Below, piece by piece: positions 1 to 10,360 of a DNA stretch of 64,000 nt (positions are counted from its first letter, which is position 1; each line of letters opens with the position of its first letter). The translations under genes and the position numbers were made by a program. The stretch comes from Tetraselmis striata (lineage: Eukaryota; Chlorophyta; Chlorodendrophyceae; Chlorodendrales; Chlorodendraceae), in assembly GCA_006384855.1 (NCBI GenBank), contig VCJN01003591.1, positions 62,001 through 126,000 on the forward strand, in the 5' to 3' direction. Under the pieces are notes generated by a model. It was not told the origin of the DNA, did not search any database, and worked only from the letters and a program-made list of their open reading frames with translations.

Positions 1-300
1 TAAAATCTACTAGCATGTACCGTTCTCATGCCGTAGCGACTATTGCTAGCTGTACGCCTACCCTACAACGCGTGAGGCGGCGGCGCCGGCGCCGGCGCGC
101 GAGTATTTTTTTATGATATCCCATATGACTCGTACGTTACAAAGTCGGCACAGGTTTAAGGCAGAAGTTATCATTCGTCAATGGAAATCCTACAACGTAG
201 AAAGCACACCGACGAGTTGATTATTACGTAAGGGCTTTCACAAAAGCGCACCGATTCTTCCGGATTACCCGACTGTAGGAAAACGGTCGCCGCATCCCTT

Positions 301-1562
301 AGGCAGACGTTATCACTCGTCAGCGAAACGCGCGCGCGGGATGCGCTCACTGCAGGAACCGCGGCATCCACCGATGAAACCGGGCCTTTCTCCGACGGTT
401 TAGCACCCGCAGCTCGCCCAAAGTAATGATTCGCAAATGAAAGGAGCGCGCGGGACGCGCAATACGCCCTCGAACGCGCAGCAATACGTCCGTTGCGGCA
501 TGTTCCTCTAGCTACGCATCGTCATAACCGTACCCAGCAGCTCACGCCTGGAGACGTACAGGCCGGCCCGGGCGGCATGAGCGATGCGCGGCTAGAGCAA
601 CTGCTCCTGATTTAAGGAATTGCCGGCCCGCCGGCAGCTGAGCCCGAAGCCCCCACGGGTCATGTAGCCCCCCTTGAGCCGAACAAAGCCGTACGAGCCC
701 CGCCGGCCTCCCCCATCGGCAAGGGCAGCCCGCCGGGCCGCAAGCGCGACGCGCCTAGCCCGCCTTTGCGCGCCGGGTGTGCCTGCCAAGAGGCCGCCGC
801 GCCAGACGCCCCTCAAGGTCCCCAGCCGCGACGCGCATGAGCTGTGCGCCGAGGAAACAAGCCGGGCGGAGGGGGGGGGGGGGGTAAGCAAGGTCGGGGC
901 ATGCTCGGGGCGATCGCCCGCCAGGGCGTCACCTGGTGGCTTCGATTGTAGGAAATACGCTCCCACAATAGAAGGGGGTTTCGGTCGGAGGAACGAGCTG
1001 CTGCAACGTTTCTCCGACCATTCATCATTCGGGGAAAATGACATCCCCGACGAATTATAACTTAGGGGCGGGTGCGGCGACTATTTTCCTACAATCAGGT
1101 AATCCGGAAGAATCCGTGTGAATTTCTACATTGTAGTTTCATTGACGAATGATAACTTCTGCCTAAGTTATCATTCGTCGTTGATGTCATTTCCCCCCTA
1201 TGAATGGTTGGAAAAACGTTGTAGGAGCTCGTTCCTCCGACCGAACCCCCCTTATATTGTAGGAGCATAATTCTTCCAATAGAAGCCAACATGTGACGCG
1301 ATGGCGGGCGATCGCCCCGAGCATGCATACCCCCCCCCCCCCCCCCCCACCCACCCACCCTCCCGCGCCCCGCTTGTTTCCTCGGCGCAGAGCTCCTGCT
1401 TGTCGCTGCCGGGGACCTTGAGGGGCGTTGGGCGCGGTGGCCTCTTGGCAGGCACACCCGGCGCACGAAGGCGGGCTGGGCGCGTCGCGCTTGCGGCCCT
1501 GCGGGCTGCCCTCGCCGTTGGGGGAGGCCGGCTGGGCTCGTGCGGCCTTGTTCGGATCATTT

Positions 1563-1593
<31 letters not shown>

Positions 1594-1965
1594 TGACCCG
1601 TGGGCGCTTCGGGCTTAGCTGCCGGCGGGCCGGCCATCGCTTGAAGCAGGAGCATGAGCTGCAGCTCCGCATCGCTCATGCCGCCCAACCAAGCATGCAC
1701 GTCTCCGACCAGACGCGAGCTGCTGGGTACGGCTAGGACGATGCGTGGCTGGAGGAGCAGGCCGCAACGGAGGTATTACAAGGCGTTTGAGGGCGTTTTG
1801 CGCGTCCCGCGCGCTCCTTTCATTTGCGAATCATTACTTTGGGTCAGCTGCGGTTGCTAGACCGTCGGAGAAAGGCCCAGTTTTATTGGCGGATGCCGCG
1901 GTTCCTACAGCGGACGCATCCCCCGCGCGCGCTTCGTTGGCGAGTGATACCTTCTGCTTAAGGGC
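301..1965. repeat. Large imperfect palindrome (fold-back element)
   Basis: Two arms of about 760 bp are reverse complements of each other. The left arm runs about 301-1060 and the right about 1200-1965, around a spacer of roughly 140 bp. Matching blocks include the AAGAGGCC-centred GC-rich segment at 680-870 and 1370-1560, and the CGGAGAAAGGCC segment near 393 and 1866. The arms differ in homopolymer length: G14 at 871-884 faces C19 at 1330-1348, and the right arm also carries G27 at 1563-1589 where the left has only a short C run. A motif of the type GCAGAAGTTATCATTCGTC recurs at 158-180, 301-321, 1144-1179 (both orientations) and 1943-1963, marking likely element ends. The arms' ORFs mirror each other and show no known domain. 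A fold-back transposon or two tail-to-tail copies would both fit. Confidence 0.7.
1144..1179. other. Perfect hairpin at the palindrome centre
   Basis: A 15-bp perfect stem (1144-1158 pairs with 1165-1179) closes a 6-base loop. The stem sequence is the same motif that ends the two arms, so this looks like the junction of two abutting element termini and not a transcription terminator. Confidence 0.7.
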
Positions 1966-2139
1966 GGCGCATTTTAATCTTTTATATACTAGGCCAAAAA
2001 CAAATACTGCCCGCCTACTCGGCCCTGATATGTACATGGGCGGTACGTTAATTACAACGGTTAAGCAATTATGGAATTTATGTTCAACTGACGGGTATAC
2101 GTTGCCCCCACAACGTTAGTTCCGCGTATACCAAATATT

Positions 2140-2860
2140 GTTTCATACGGACATTCATGTCATGGGTTACTCGCGTCATCGGATACTACTCGCACAATAA
2201 GAGCGTGCCACGTCGATGGCTACTACTAAACCATGACGGACGGCGTTGACATCATCCCGTGACGCATTTTGTCATCGGGGCCTCCGCTAGCGCCGAGGCC
2301 CCAATGATGAGAATACGTGATAGTCATAGGATACGTTCGTACACATGCAAGCCCACACGCCATAGTCGCGTCCAACAGTGCGTAGCAATTTGCAAGGGGT
2401 CAGCACGCCGCCTTGCGGGGGCTTTTCACGCAGCGTGTCTGGCTCGCCAGACATATGGGTCGACAACTCGGCTCGGCACTTTCCGGCGGTAGTCCGCACC
2501 CGATCTGTCCGCACGGAGCAATGAGCTAAAGCTTAAGTTCGTCCGCGTATTGTCTCGCAAGAGGGCGGCCAACACGACAGAGGCTCGCTGTCTCTTCACA
2601 TGCGGGCGGCGACCGAGGTAAACAAGCACATCCCGCGACGAGGCAACCGATGTCTGCCAATGCGGTGGCATCCTCTGATATGAGTACTACGTGCCGCACG
2701 CGCAATGCGGGGATCGCATGACACCACAAGGGATAACACGCGGGGTGTCCGTATGAAAGCACCATTTGTAAAGCGAAATTGTGAAGCACGTGGCACGCTC
2801 TTGTGCGTGTGGCCTAACTCATGACACTGCTAACCCGTGTCAGGAATGTCCGTGTTAAAC
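2140..2860. mobile_element. MITE-like element with ~70-bp terminal inverted repeats
   Basis: The first ~70 bases (from 2140, GTTTCATACGGACATTC) match the reverse complement of the last ~70 (to 2860) with several mismatches and small gaps. The inner ends both read AGAGCGTGCCACG. The 0.58-kb interior has no recognisable coding sequence, which suits a non-autonomous DNA transposon. I could not see a convincing target-site duplication, so the superfamily is unknown. Confidence 0.6.
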
Positions 2861-3269
2861 AAGCCTCAGTCTACTCTATCTTGCATATGGGGAGTAGGAG
2901 TGTTAGAGGCAGCGGGATTCGGCAAGAAAGCAGAGAGAGAGAGGTTATCATGTAACGAATGTCGTGGACGATGGAAGAATGATTACAAGCTGTTCTGCGA
3001 GGGAGACATGTGTTAGGTGGCTGGCAGATAATGGGAAGCGTGACCCGCGGCCTTGTCAATGTGATTATTGTACCGGGGTCGTTATTTAAGGGCTATGTGG
3101 TACTGATGAAAAGGTTACTAGGTTCTGTAGGGTTTGGCCATTGTCACAATGCCATTACCCGGTACGCGGTACGCAGTACGAGGTACGAGGTATGCCAGTA
3201 CGAGGACCGTTCATATATTACCGGTATATATCGCCCTCTGCTGCTAGCTCACGTATATATATATATATA

Positions 3270-3496
3270 TGTGACAATTATACGAGTACGATATACTACG
3301 AGTTAGTACCTGTGTGTACTAGTACAATGTGTACCTGAGACTACGAGTATATGTACTGTATAATGCTGCCGTGTGGTAAGCGTTGTGTTAAACAATTGTT
3401 CTATGCTGAAAAACACTGTAGCCTCTCGCCTCTGCACCACCACTGCACACCACCTTTGTTTGTCCTTGCAATCTCTATCCGGCTGAGACTGCCGCA
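3270..3496 (+). repeat. 5' LTR of the TRIM element
   Basis: 227-bp direct repeat bounded by TG and CA, identical to the copy at 3636-3862 except at position 3471. Confidence 0.8.
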
Positions 3497-3497
3497 C

Positions 3498-3509
3498 TGG
3501 TTTCGGAGC
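3498..3509 (+). promoter_or_regulatory. Putative tRNA primer-binding site of the TRIM element
   Basis: TGGTTTCGGAGC lies one base after the left LTR and matches the initiator-Met primer-binding consensus at 10 of 12 positions. Position and similarity are seen; use as a primer site is inferred. Confidence 0.6.
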
Positions 3510-3635
3510 GGTGGTTCGGAGCCGGATTGATACCGCCTCAATTGTTACAAGGCGCCAGCATCCTGATGTAAGGTTCACCGGTTCGAACCCCGCTGATGTC
3601 GAGAATTGAATTCTCGCAGGGGGGGCGGAATGTAA

Positions 3636-3862
3636 TGTGACAATTATACGAGTACGATATACTACGAGTTAGTACCTGTGTGTACTAGTACAATGTGTAC
3701 CTGAGACTACGAGTATATGTACTGTATAATGCTGCCGTGTGGTAAGCGTTGTGTTAAACAATTGTTCTATGCTGAAAAACACTGTAGCCTCTCGCCTCTG
3801 CACCACCACTGCACACCACCTTTGTTTGTCCTTGCAGTCTCTATCCGGCTGAGACTGCCGCA
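3636..3862 (+). repeat. 3' LTR of the TRIM element
   Basis: Second 227-bp direct repeat, preceded by the purine-rich stretch at 3618-3630 and by a perfect 7-bp palindrome (3601-3615) whose role is unknown. Confidence 0.8.
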
Positions 3863-5224
3863 TATATATATGTTATGCTGGTACATGAACGGGTAGATAT
3901 CGAGACCTCGGCGTGCTACTACCGTACTTTTGGCATAGCGTCAATAAAGGGCAAAAGTTAGGGCTTGGACTGCACATGTGCACGGGGCTTTGGATTTTTT
4001 CCCCGCAACTCATTGCGCTGCCTGACAGCAAACCATTGGAACGCGTGTTTTTGACGGCCCTTTACGATTATTTGCGACGATGGATAACTCCTACAGCTAC
4101 TATCTCGCTACTAGCAACTATATAATCCTTTCCCCAAGGCGAGTCTGATTTTATAACATGGTTTAGATGGGATTCCCCCTCCGCGCAGCTCCAGCCAGAA
4201 CCAGTATGCATGTCTTTTCTGGTACTTAAGCAGAACGCGCCATCATGCCTCCGTGTTTGCCCCCCTCCCCCCCAATTGGTTCTAAGGGTTCCAGCTCCCC
4301 CCCCCCCCCCCCCCCCCAACTGGGCATACTGATGAGCAAGCCCCAAACATGCGGAGGGGATACAAAGATACGGTGTGTTGTAAACAATGACCTCCTATCA
4401 ACTACGTTGTCGGCCCCATTCCACGCACTGCCAACAAGATATGAGCGAATATGATGATGCATGATAGCGAATCAAACGGGGTAAGAAAGCTTTGTGAGAC
4501 AAGCATATTGAAGAGAAGAAACATCGTTAGCAAGAGTACATTTGGCCAAAACGCGGTGTATTTCAAGCTTTAACACATGTCCCAACAACCACATGCTTAT
4601 GCGAATGTATAGAGCTAGTCATGATGTTCTTGGCCAGAATTGCGCCGAAATACCTGCGAGGGGTAACCATTTCTGCGATGCGGTGCGTTGTATGCTCCCA
4701 AACCACCGCGGTTACGGTGTTAATAGTATCGTATCGGCGGCGGAAGCCGCACCACAGTAGCGAATTTCAAGCGTGAACTACACAAAGCAGCCCCGCCCGA
4801 CATGCCGTCGATCTTGGCACACGGGCGGGCTAGCACTTGCTGCAGAGTAGAACGCTATGTGGAGACGATGCGCCGCCGGTTCTGCCAGATAAGATGGGAT
4901 TGGATAGGACGCTAGCTACGGGTAGGGCGTAGGCTGGTCGACGATTAGGAGACGAATGGTATGTAATTCACTTGCGTGCCGTGGCACTCACTGTACATGT
5001 AGTCGATACGAGTACTCGCATGCGCCATGCTCGCAATAGCAGGAACTGCGCGCGGCGAACTTTCACTCGTGGCGCCATGCTCGCAATAGCAGGAACTGCG
5101 CGCGGCGTACTTTCACGGTTAATAGAACGATACATGATGGCATCAACATTGCGTGGAGTCTACATATGGAATGGCAGATACATATCGTATGCCCCCCTCC
5201 CCTCCCCCTCCGAAAACGGATATG
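3863..5224. other. No gene recognised; C21 tract and a short tandem repeat
   Basis: ORFs here are short and carry no recognisable domain. The stretch holds a C21 mononucleotide tract at 4297-4317 and the 50-bp tandem duplication described separately. It ends at the border of the tyrosine-recombinase element. Confidence 0.55.
5022..5115. repeat. Two-copy 50-bp tandem repeat
   Basis: A 44-bp segment beginning GCGCCATGCTCGCAATAGC occurs at 5022-5065 and again at 5072-5115 with one mismatch, giving a 50-bp period. It is non-coding. Confidence 0.75.
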
Positions 5225-5409
5225 ATCTAAACTAGTTTATGGGGTTTCCTCCCTTGACCTAATCGCTTTTCAGCTACAAGTGCTGCTCAGTGGTACGGGA
5301 ACTAGGCACCTGTTGTTGCGCCCTTTTTGGGTGCATCACGAGTAGACATAAAAGCAGCCATAACAGCTGAGCCTGCCATCTTCCAGTTTTCGCTGCGTTA
5401 CACGCAGCG
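5225..5409 (+). repeat. A1 terminal direct repeat, YR element copy 1
   Basis: 185-bp repeat beginning ATCTAAACTAGTTTATGGGG, matched by A2 at 7720-7904 with a few differences. More than one internal difference supports greater age than in copy 2. Confidence 0.85.
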
Positions 5410-5522
5410 ATGTTAAAACTGTCTCGTAACATGTTGCGAGCAAGGTCACCCCAGATTGTCCAAGACCACACCCGGCTCACCACCCGAGTGTGATATTCTC
5501 ATCCGTACGTCCGTGCATTACC

Positions 5523-6341
5523 ATGTCAGATGGAGAAGAACCCGTCGTTGAGCCGACGCTCGAATCGCTACATGCAGACGTGAAGGCCCGGTCTACACTG
5601 CTGCGCGAACTTGCAACAACGTTGGCCCAATTGACGGCTCGTGACCGTGTTGTTGATGGAGACGGGACACATGGCTCCGATTCCGGGCAGCGCATCCCAG
5701 GACAGCCGACGTGCAAGAGCTAGCCCAGAGCCGCCGTGTCGGAGCAAAATCCGTGAGTGACGAGGATGACTACCTCGCGGTGCCAGAACTACTGCAGCGA
5801 GCAGAGTCTGGTTACGAGACCGTTCGACCGGTCAGCCGAGTGCCTGGACTCTTCCCCCTGAGCACCGACCTAACGAACGAGTACCTCAAGCACGATGACC
5901 GGCTGCCGGCCTAGGAGCAGTATCTATGGATGTCGTGTTTCGGCGCCCACATGCATGGCCGCACTTTTTGTGGCTCTCGACGAGCTGCTGCCCTACGTCC
6001 GTGCTGCAAGTCAGGACTTCACCCCCTACCTCACGCGAGCTCGGAACCACGCCGAAGCCATCGACAAGGCGGTTCGCTTTCGTTTGGCCTTCCTACGGAG
6101 GCTTAATGAGGTCAAGCGTGTGCACGGTGACCAAGGTGTTCTGGACATGCTGCGAGCCCAGCACTTTCAGCCTGCTTATGAGCATTTGGGTTCTGCGATT
6201 TTTGGGGACCTCATGAGGGACTATGAGCGCCGCGTCTTTGAGGCGACAGTTGCCAGCAACGGAACTGCTCGGGTAGCGACAGCGGCTGCATGGCGCGGGC
6301 GTGGACAGGGACGTGGTGGTGGGCGCGGGCGAGGCCGCTAA
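5523..6341 (+). pseudogene. Broken Gag-like ORF1 of YR element copy 1
   Basis: Starts ATGTCAGATGGAGAAGAACC and follows the copy 2 ORF1 along its length, but the frame changes near 5711 and again near 5900, and a TAA interrupts the arginine/glycine-rich tail at about 6338. The C-terminal part (ALFVALDELLPYV onwards) and the RG-rich tail are well preserved. The downstream TGACGG context (6354-6359) is conserved with copy 2. It is not expected to make a full-length product. Confidence 0.8.
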
Positions 6342-6353
6342 GGTGAGCACGAA

Positions 6354-7635
6354 TGACGGTGTGGGGCGCCTTTCGTCGGAGATGCTGGAGCGTTGCAAGG
6401 CCACCTTTCGGTGACAGCCGCAAAGCGCACCTTGGCAGCTCAACGGCGGGATGAGCGCCATGTGTCAGGACCTGACCCCCCCCCCCCCCCACTTTACAGA
6501 CTTCATTTACACCTTCCTCGGTGCGGTGCTTCTTACAGCTAAAGCCGAGTGCGGCTCAACCATTCGCACACCTGCACATGGCGGTTCAACCAATCGCCTC
6601 CCGCACCAATTCATCACTGCGTCCGTCTGTTGTCACACTGCGTGTTACAACTGGTTCGCAACGACCAAGCTTCGCGCGCGTACGTTACGCGCGTGACATG
6701 CGCTACGAGCGCGAAGGGCGCGCGGGTCGGCCCTCTGGCCAGAACCTCGCCCCGCAAACCCGTACTGGTGCTACTGCAAACCTGTCCAGCAACTACCGGC
6801 CAACCGCCGGGAACTTAACCGCTGCTGCCGAGTATTTGCTAACAGTAGTCGCCCCCCTCTCACTCTGTCGGTGAAGCGGCGCACTTACGTAGTTGATGAG
6901 GCCGAACCTGTCGCTCCCTGGGCTGCTTCAATGCAATCTCGACTCCAGGATGCTTTCGGCTCATACGAGTTAGGACAGCGGACGCTCGACCTGCTCTCAT
7001 GCTCCCTCACCGCTCAGACACTCAAGAGTTGCGCCGGCATACTCTCCCAGTTCGCGAAGTTCTGCCACGACTCCGAGAATATCAGCCCACTGGAGGCGAC
7101 CACTGCTACTGTCGTCCGGTGTACCGCGACAAAGGTCGCGCTGGCCGACGAGGTCCCGACGACCTGCGCGTGCTTCTCCTTCCGGTGTCAGAACACCCTC
7201 GAGTTGCACGCCTCCTGCATCACTTCATCGACCACGTACAGTCTGTCCCCCTGGTTCATGTTGGCTTGGCTGAAACAAACTTCTGGGCGGCTACCCTAAG
7301 CGAGCAGTCTAAATCTCGGACCGCCGCTACAATGTCGGATTGATTGTCTGCGTTTGCAGCCGTTCGTCCTGTCGGTGCTGCCCCTCCCGCCGTCACTTCC
7401 TGGACCTCTCACATCCTTCGCAAGGGAGCAGCGTCTGCCACTAATGCCATCGGAGCTCCGTTGTCCCACATTCGCTACCAAGGCGGCTGGGCCACTAACT
7501 CCGACGTCGTTCTGGACTACATCGTTCTTCCTTCAGCTGGCGCATGGTTCTTCTTTGCAGTACATCGCGCCCCTCCGCCACTTCCTAGTCAAACAGGACT
7601 CCGCAGTGGTGGCCTTCCCGGTGCCTCCTTCATGA
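6354..7635 (+). pseudogene. Broken tyrosine recombinase ORF2 of YR element copy 1
   Basis: Homologous to the intact recombinase at 51034-52695. An 8-base longer C tract (6476-6490) and an indel near 6845 change frame. A deletion of about 385 bp near 7120 joins the end of the core-binding domain to the middle of the catalytic domain, removing the RGLTG catalytic arginine. The H-x-x-R motif is altered (the copy 2 HSLRKG reads HILRKG here) and the tyrosine region is shortened. The protein cannot be active; only the ends could still be used in trans. Confidence 0.85.
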
Positions 7636-7719
7636 CCTTGCGCTACCCCTCCTCCATCACTCCACCGCTCTCTCCGTTCGCTCATCACTGGCAAAACCAG
7701 ACTCAACTACTTTGAAATG

Positions 7720-7904
7720 ATCTGAACTAGTTTATGGGGTTTCCTCCCTTGACCTAACCGCTTTTCAGCTACAAGTGCTGCTCAGTGGTACGGGAACTAG
7801 GCAGCTGCTGTTGCGCCCTTTTTGGGTGCAGCACGAATAGACATAAAAGCAGCCATAACAGCTGAGCCTGCCATCTTCCAGTTTTCGCTGCGTTACACGC
7901 AGCG
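7720..7904 (+). repeat. A2 internal direct repeat, YR element copy 1
   Basis: 185-bp copy of A1, preceded directly by B1 (7689-7719) and followed, after about 95 bp, by B2 (8001-8033). This order is the split direct repeat layout of PAT/Kangaroo-type elements. Confidence 0.85.
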
Positions 7905-8162
7905 CCCCCCCGACTCCGTTTTCCCCTCCGTCCACACTTTCACTTTACCTTCCTGCCAATTTCGGCTCTTGAGCGTGTAAAGGAGCCTGCGCGATCTTTT
8001 TGGCAAAACTTTAGACTCAACTTTGAAATTATGTGTTTCAAGGGAGGGAAAGGATGCAGTCACACTGCCGAAAAGACGTTTTCGCTTCATTACAAGCTTT
8101 TGGGGCCCACGAAATTGAACGAAGTGAAGGGCGGATGATGGGCGTGGCTGTCGCGGGGCGGC

Positions 8163-8480
8163 CCATGGTGATGGGTGCGCCGCCACAAAGGAAGATGGGG
8201 ACAGACAAGCCCCCTGGTGCTTTTATGCACACGATGAAGCAGTATGTGGGAGTAGCGTTGGGATGGCTGCACACACACACGGATGGTCCCGTACGGGAGT
8301 ACGGCAACTTCTGCCGGACGATGAAGTTGCCGAGGGGCTGCTGGGTCGACGCAGCTCCTCGGGCGGTACGGGCATACTAACACCGGATATACTACACCGT
8401 ACTGGCGCCATACCGCGCCTGCTATGTAGGCATGGGTAATAAGGAAACCCTATCAACTAGTAGTAAACAATTCAAGGGAG
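8163..8480. repeat. Left direct terminal repeat of the minisatellite element
   Basis: About 320 bp, aligned to 10029-10360 in the same orientation with substitutions and small indels. It includes the conserved phrase GAAGTTGCCG / GAAATTGTCG near its middle. Confidence 0.6.
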
Positions 8481-8678
8481 GGAGGGGGCGCATGCATATA
8501 TTGGCAACACATCTTGAGCGCGGGCTGCATGGCGGCGGCCGGGCGGGAGAGCATCGACCGCCCCCGAGAAATAAACTGCTGGCTACCGTCGCTCGGCGGG
8601 GCGTGCGAAGGGCGGGCCGGGGAGGGGGGTAGCGGACGATGTAGCATCTGGACAGCTAGGCGCAACGAAGGCCCGATG

Positions 8679-9650
8679 GCGCCGACCACCTGCTTGCCCG
8701 GGGCTTCGAAAGCAACCGGGGCACAATGTGCAGCGGTGGTTTGATGGCGCCTACCAGCTGCGTGTCCGGCGGCGGAGGCCACCGGGGCACAAAATGCATG
8801 GACGGCCCGATGGCGCCGACCGGCTGCGTGCCCGGACCGCGGAAGGGGCATAAAGGTATCAGGGGCATAGGGTGCAGTGGCAGCACGATGGGCTGCGAGG
8901 GCAACCGGGGCACAATGTGCAGCGGCGGTTCGATCGCGCCGACCAACTGCGTGTCCAGGCCGCGGAGGCAACCGGGGCAAAACATGCACGGATAGCGCGA
9001 TGGCGCCGACCGGCTGCGTACCCGGACTGCGAAAGCGACCGGGGCACATGGTGCAGTGGTGGCCCGTAGGCGCCGGCTAGCTGCGTGCCTGGGCCGCGGA
9101 GGCGACCGGGGCTCATGGTGCCGTGGCAGCACGATGGCGCCGACTAGCTGCATGCCCGGGCTGCAAGGGGATATATGGTGCAGTGGCGGCCGGATGGCGC
9201 CGACCGGCTGCGTGCCCGGGCCGCGAAAGCGACCGGGGCACATGGTGCAACGGCGGCCCGATGGCGCCGACAAGTTGCGTACCCAGGCTGAGAAAGCAAC
9301 ATGGGCACAAGGTGCAATGGCGGCCCGACGGCGTCGACCAGATGCGTGCCCGGGCCGCGGGAGCGACGGGCCTATGGTGCAGTGGCGGCTTGATGGCGCC
9401 GACCAACTGCGTGCCAGGGGCTGCGAAAGCAACCGAGGCACAGTGTGCAGCGGCGGCCCGTTGGCGCCGATGACCAACTGCGTGCCCATACCGCGAAAGC
9501 GGCCGGGACACACAGTTGTAGCGGCCGTTGGATGGTGGCGGTCAGCTGCGCGTAGTGGCGACCGGATGGCGCCAACCGACTGCGCAGGTGCCCGGAGGCG
9601 GCATACACTGCTGGTGGCTGGTTGGCGCCAACCAACCGTGTGCATGGGGC
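8679..9650. repeat. GC-rich minisatellite, ~15 units of 62-70 bp
   Basis: The phrase GATGGCGCCGACC, followed about 25 bases later by CCGGGCCGCGAAAGC and then by GGGGCACATGGTGCAG, recurs every 62-70 bases. Units begin near 8679, 8743, 8810, 8931, 9000, 9133, 9194, 9260, 9327, 9393 and 9460, with degenerate units at the end. Because the unit length is often near a multiple of three, long ORFs arise by chance on both strands; they are repetitive in sequence and not credible proteins. Confidence 0.85.
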
Positions 9651-10028
9651 TGCGAGGGGCAGCCCGGTCGTGGCGCGGAGTAGTTATGCGTTGAAGGCGT
9701 AGGTCCCACTGACGCAGGGATCCTTCCTGCCCGGAAATATGACGGTCTTCTTCCTTGGCGAATAGAAGACCGGCGGCGTGGGGGCTCTTGTGTCGCGATG
9801 CGTGAAGAGCGTCGCCCCCCCCCGAATCAGTCGAACAGCTGTCCGTGTGGGATACTGGTTGTCTGCCCGAAAATCGGCGCATGGTGCCCCCTGGACGATC
9901 GTCGACCGCTTCCCGGCCAGCAAGACATGTCCTTGAGCAGGGTGCGGGGCATCACTTCTGAGTGGCTTGTAAAACCAAAGACCTTGCATGTCATGAAGTC
10001 ATAGGCTCTATCTTTCGCGGCGCAACTT

Positions 10029-10360
10029 CATGGTGGGTGCGCCGCCACAAACAATGATGGAGACAGACAAGCCCCTTGGTGCTTTTAATCACACAACGAA
10101 GCAGCATGCGGGAGCAGCGCTACCCGGGATGGCTGCGTCGGGAAACGCGCGCGAGTGGTGCCGTACTTCAATACGGCAACTTCCGCCAGACGATGAAATT
10201 GTCGACGCAAGCTCCTCGAGGCGCTGCGGGTCCGATGCAGCTCCTCCGGCGGCACGAGCATACTGGCACCGGACATACTAGCACTACCATATTGACGCCG
10301 TACCGCGCCTGCTAATAAGTAGGCAAGGGAAAGGAAACCCGAACTAGTAGTAGGAATAAA
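10029..10360. repeat. Right direct terminal repeat of the minisatellite element
   Basis: Same-orientation partner of 8163-8480, containing the block GACAAGCCCCTTGGTGC and ending near the ACTAGTAGTA motif. Confidence 0.6.

Larger units (their letters stand above)
3270..3862 (+). mobile_element. TRIM-type miniature LTR retrotransposon
   Basis: Two 227-bp direct repeats (3270-3496 and 3636-3862) start TGTGAC and end GCCGCA, the TG...CA rule for LTRs, and differ at one base (A3471 versus G3837). The 139-bp interior starts one base after the left LTR with TGGTTTCGGAGC, 10 of 12 matches to the TGGTATCAGAGC primer-binding site used with initiator methionine tRNA. It ends with a purine-rich stretch (3618-3630) just before the right LTR. 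The element lies in a TA microsatellite and is flanked on both sides by TATAT, compatible with a 5-bp target duplication. There is no coding capacity, as expected of a TRIM, so an autonomous partner elsewhere would have to supply the enzymes. One LTR mismatch indicates recent insertion. Confidence 0.8.
5225..8033 (+). mobile_element. Decayed RT-less tyrosine-recombinase element, copy 1
   Basis: Homologous end to end to the intact copy at 49861-53082. It has the same split direct repeats: A1 5225-5409, B1 7689-7719, A2 7720-7904 and B2 8001-8033. Both outer borders carry an ATG (5222-5224 and 8031-8033), matching the internal B1/A2 junction. The two ORFs are broken by frameshifts and stops, a C15 run at 6476-6490 stands where copy 2 has C7, and about 385 bp including the first catalytic arginine are missing. 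No reverse transcriptase is present in either copy. Copy 1 is therefore a dead relic whose ends are still recognisable. Confidence 0.85.
8163..10360. mobile_element. Element with ~320-bp direct terminal repeats around a minisatellite
   Basis: Segments at about 8163-8480 and 10029-10360 are diverged direct repeats. Shared blocks include GGGTGCGCCGCCACAAA, AGACAAGCCCC, CGTACCGCGCCTGCTA-like stretches and a final ACTAGTAGTA. Between them lie the 62-70-bp minisatellite and about 340 bp of unique sequence (9690-10028). No reverse transcriptase or transposase is visible. An old non-autonomous LTR-like element that captured or grew a minisatellite is the simplest reading; a segmental duplication flanking a satellite is the alternative. 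Divergence between the repeats says it is much older than the TRIM at 3.3 kb. Confidence 0.55.

Noticed and set aside
1-160. Telomeric or subtelomeric repeats at the window edge
   Set aside because: No TTTTAGGG- or TTTAGGG-type array is present at either edge.
592-1672. Long frames in the palindrome arms (for example 592-1044 and 1187-1672, minus)
   Set aside because: They mirror each other through the inverted repeat, are Ala/Arg/Pro-rich from GC content, run through homopolymers and match no domain.
3580-3600. tRNA T-arm-like GGTTCGAACCCC
   Set aside because: No acceptor, D or anticodon arm can be folded around it, and it lies inside the TRIM interior.
8679-9650. Possible CRISPR-like array
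   Set aside because: Units are contiguous and diverged along their whole length, with no short constant repeat and unique spacers, in a eukaryotic context.
8656-9882. 408-codon minus-strand frame across the minisatellite
   Set aside because: The sequence is a periodic translation of the 62-70-bp repeat and frames are equally open on the other strand, so it reflects repeat period and GC content, not a gene.
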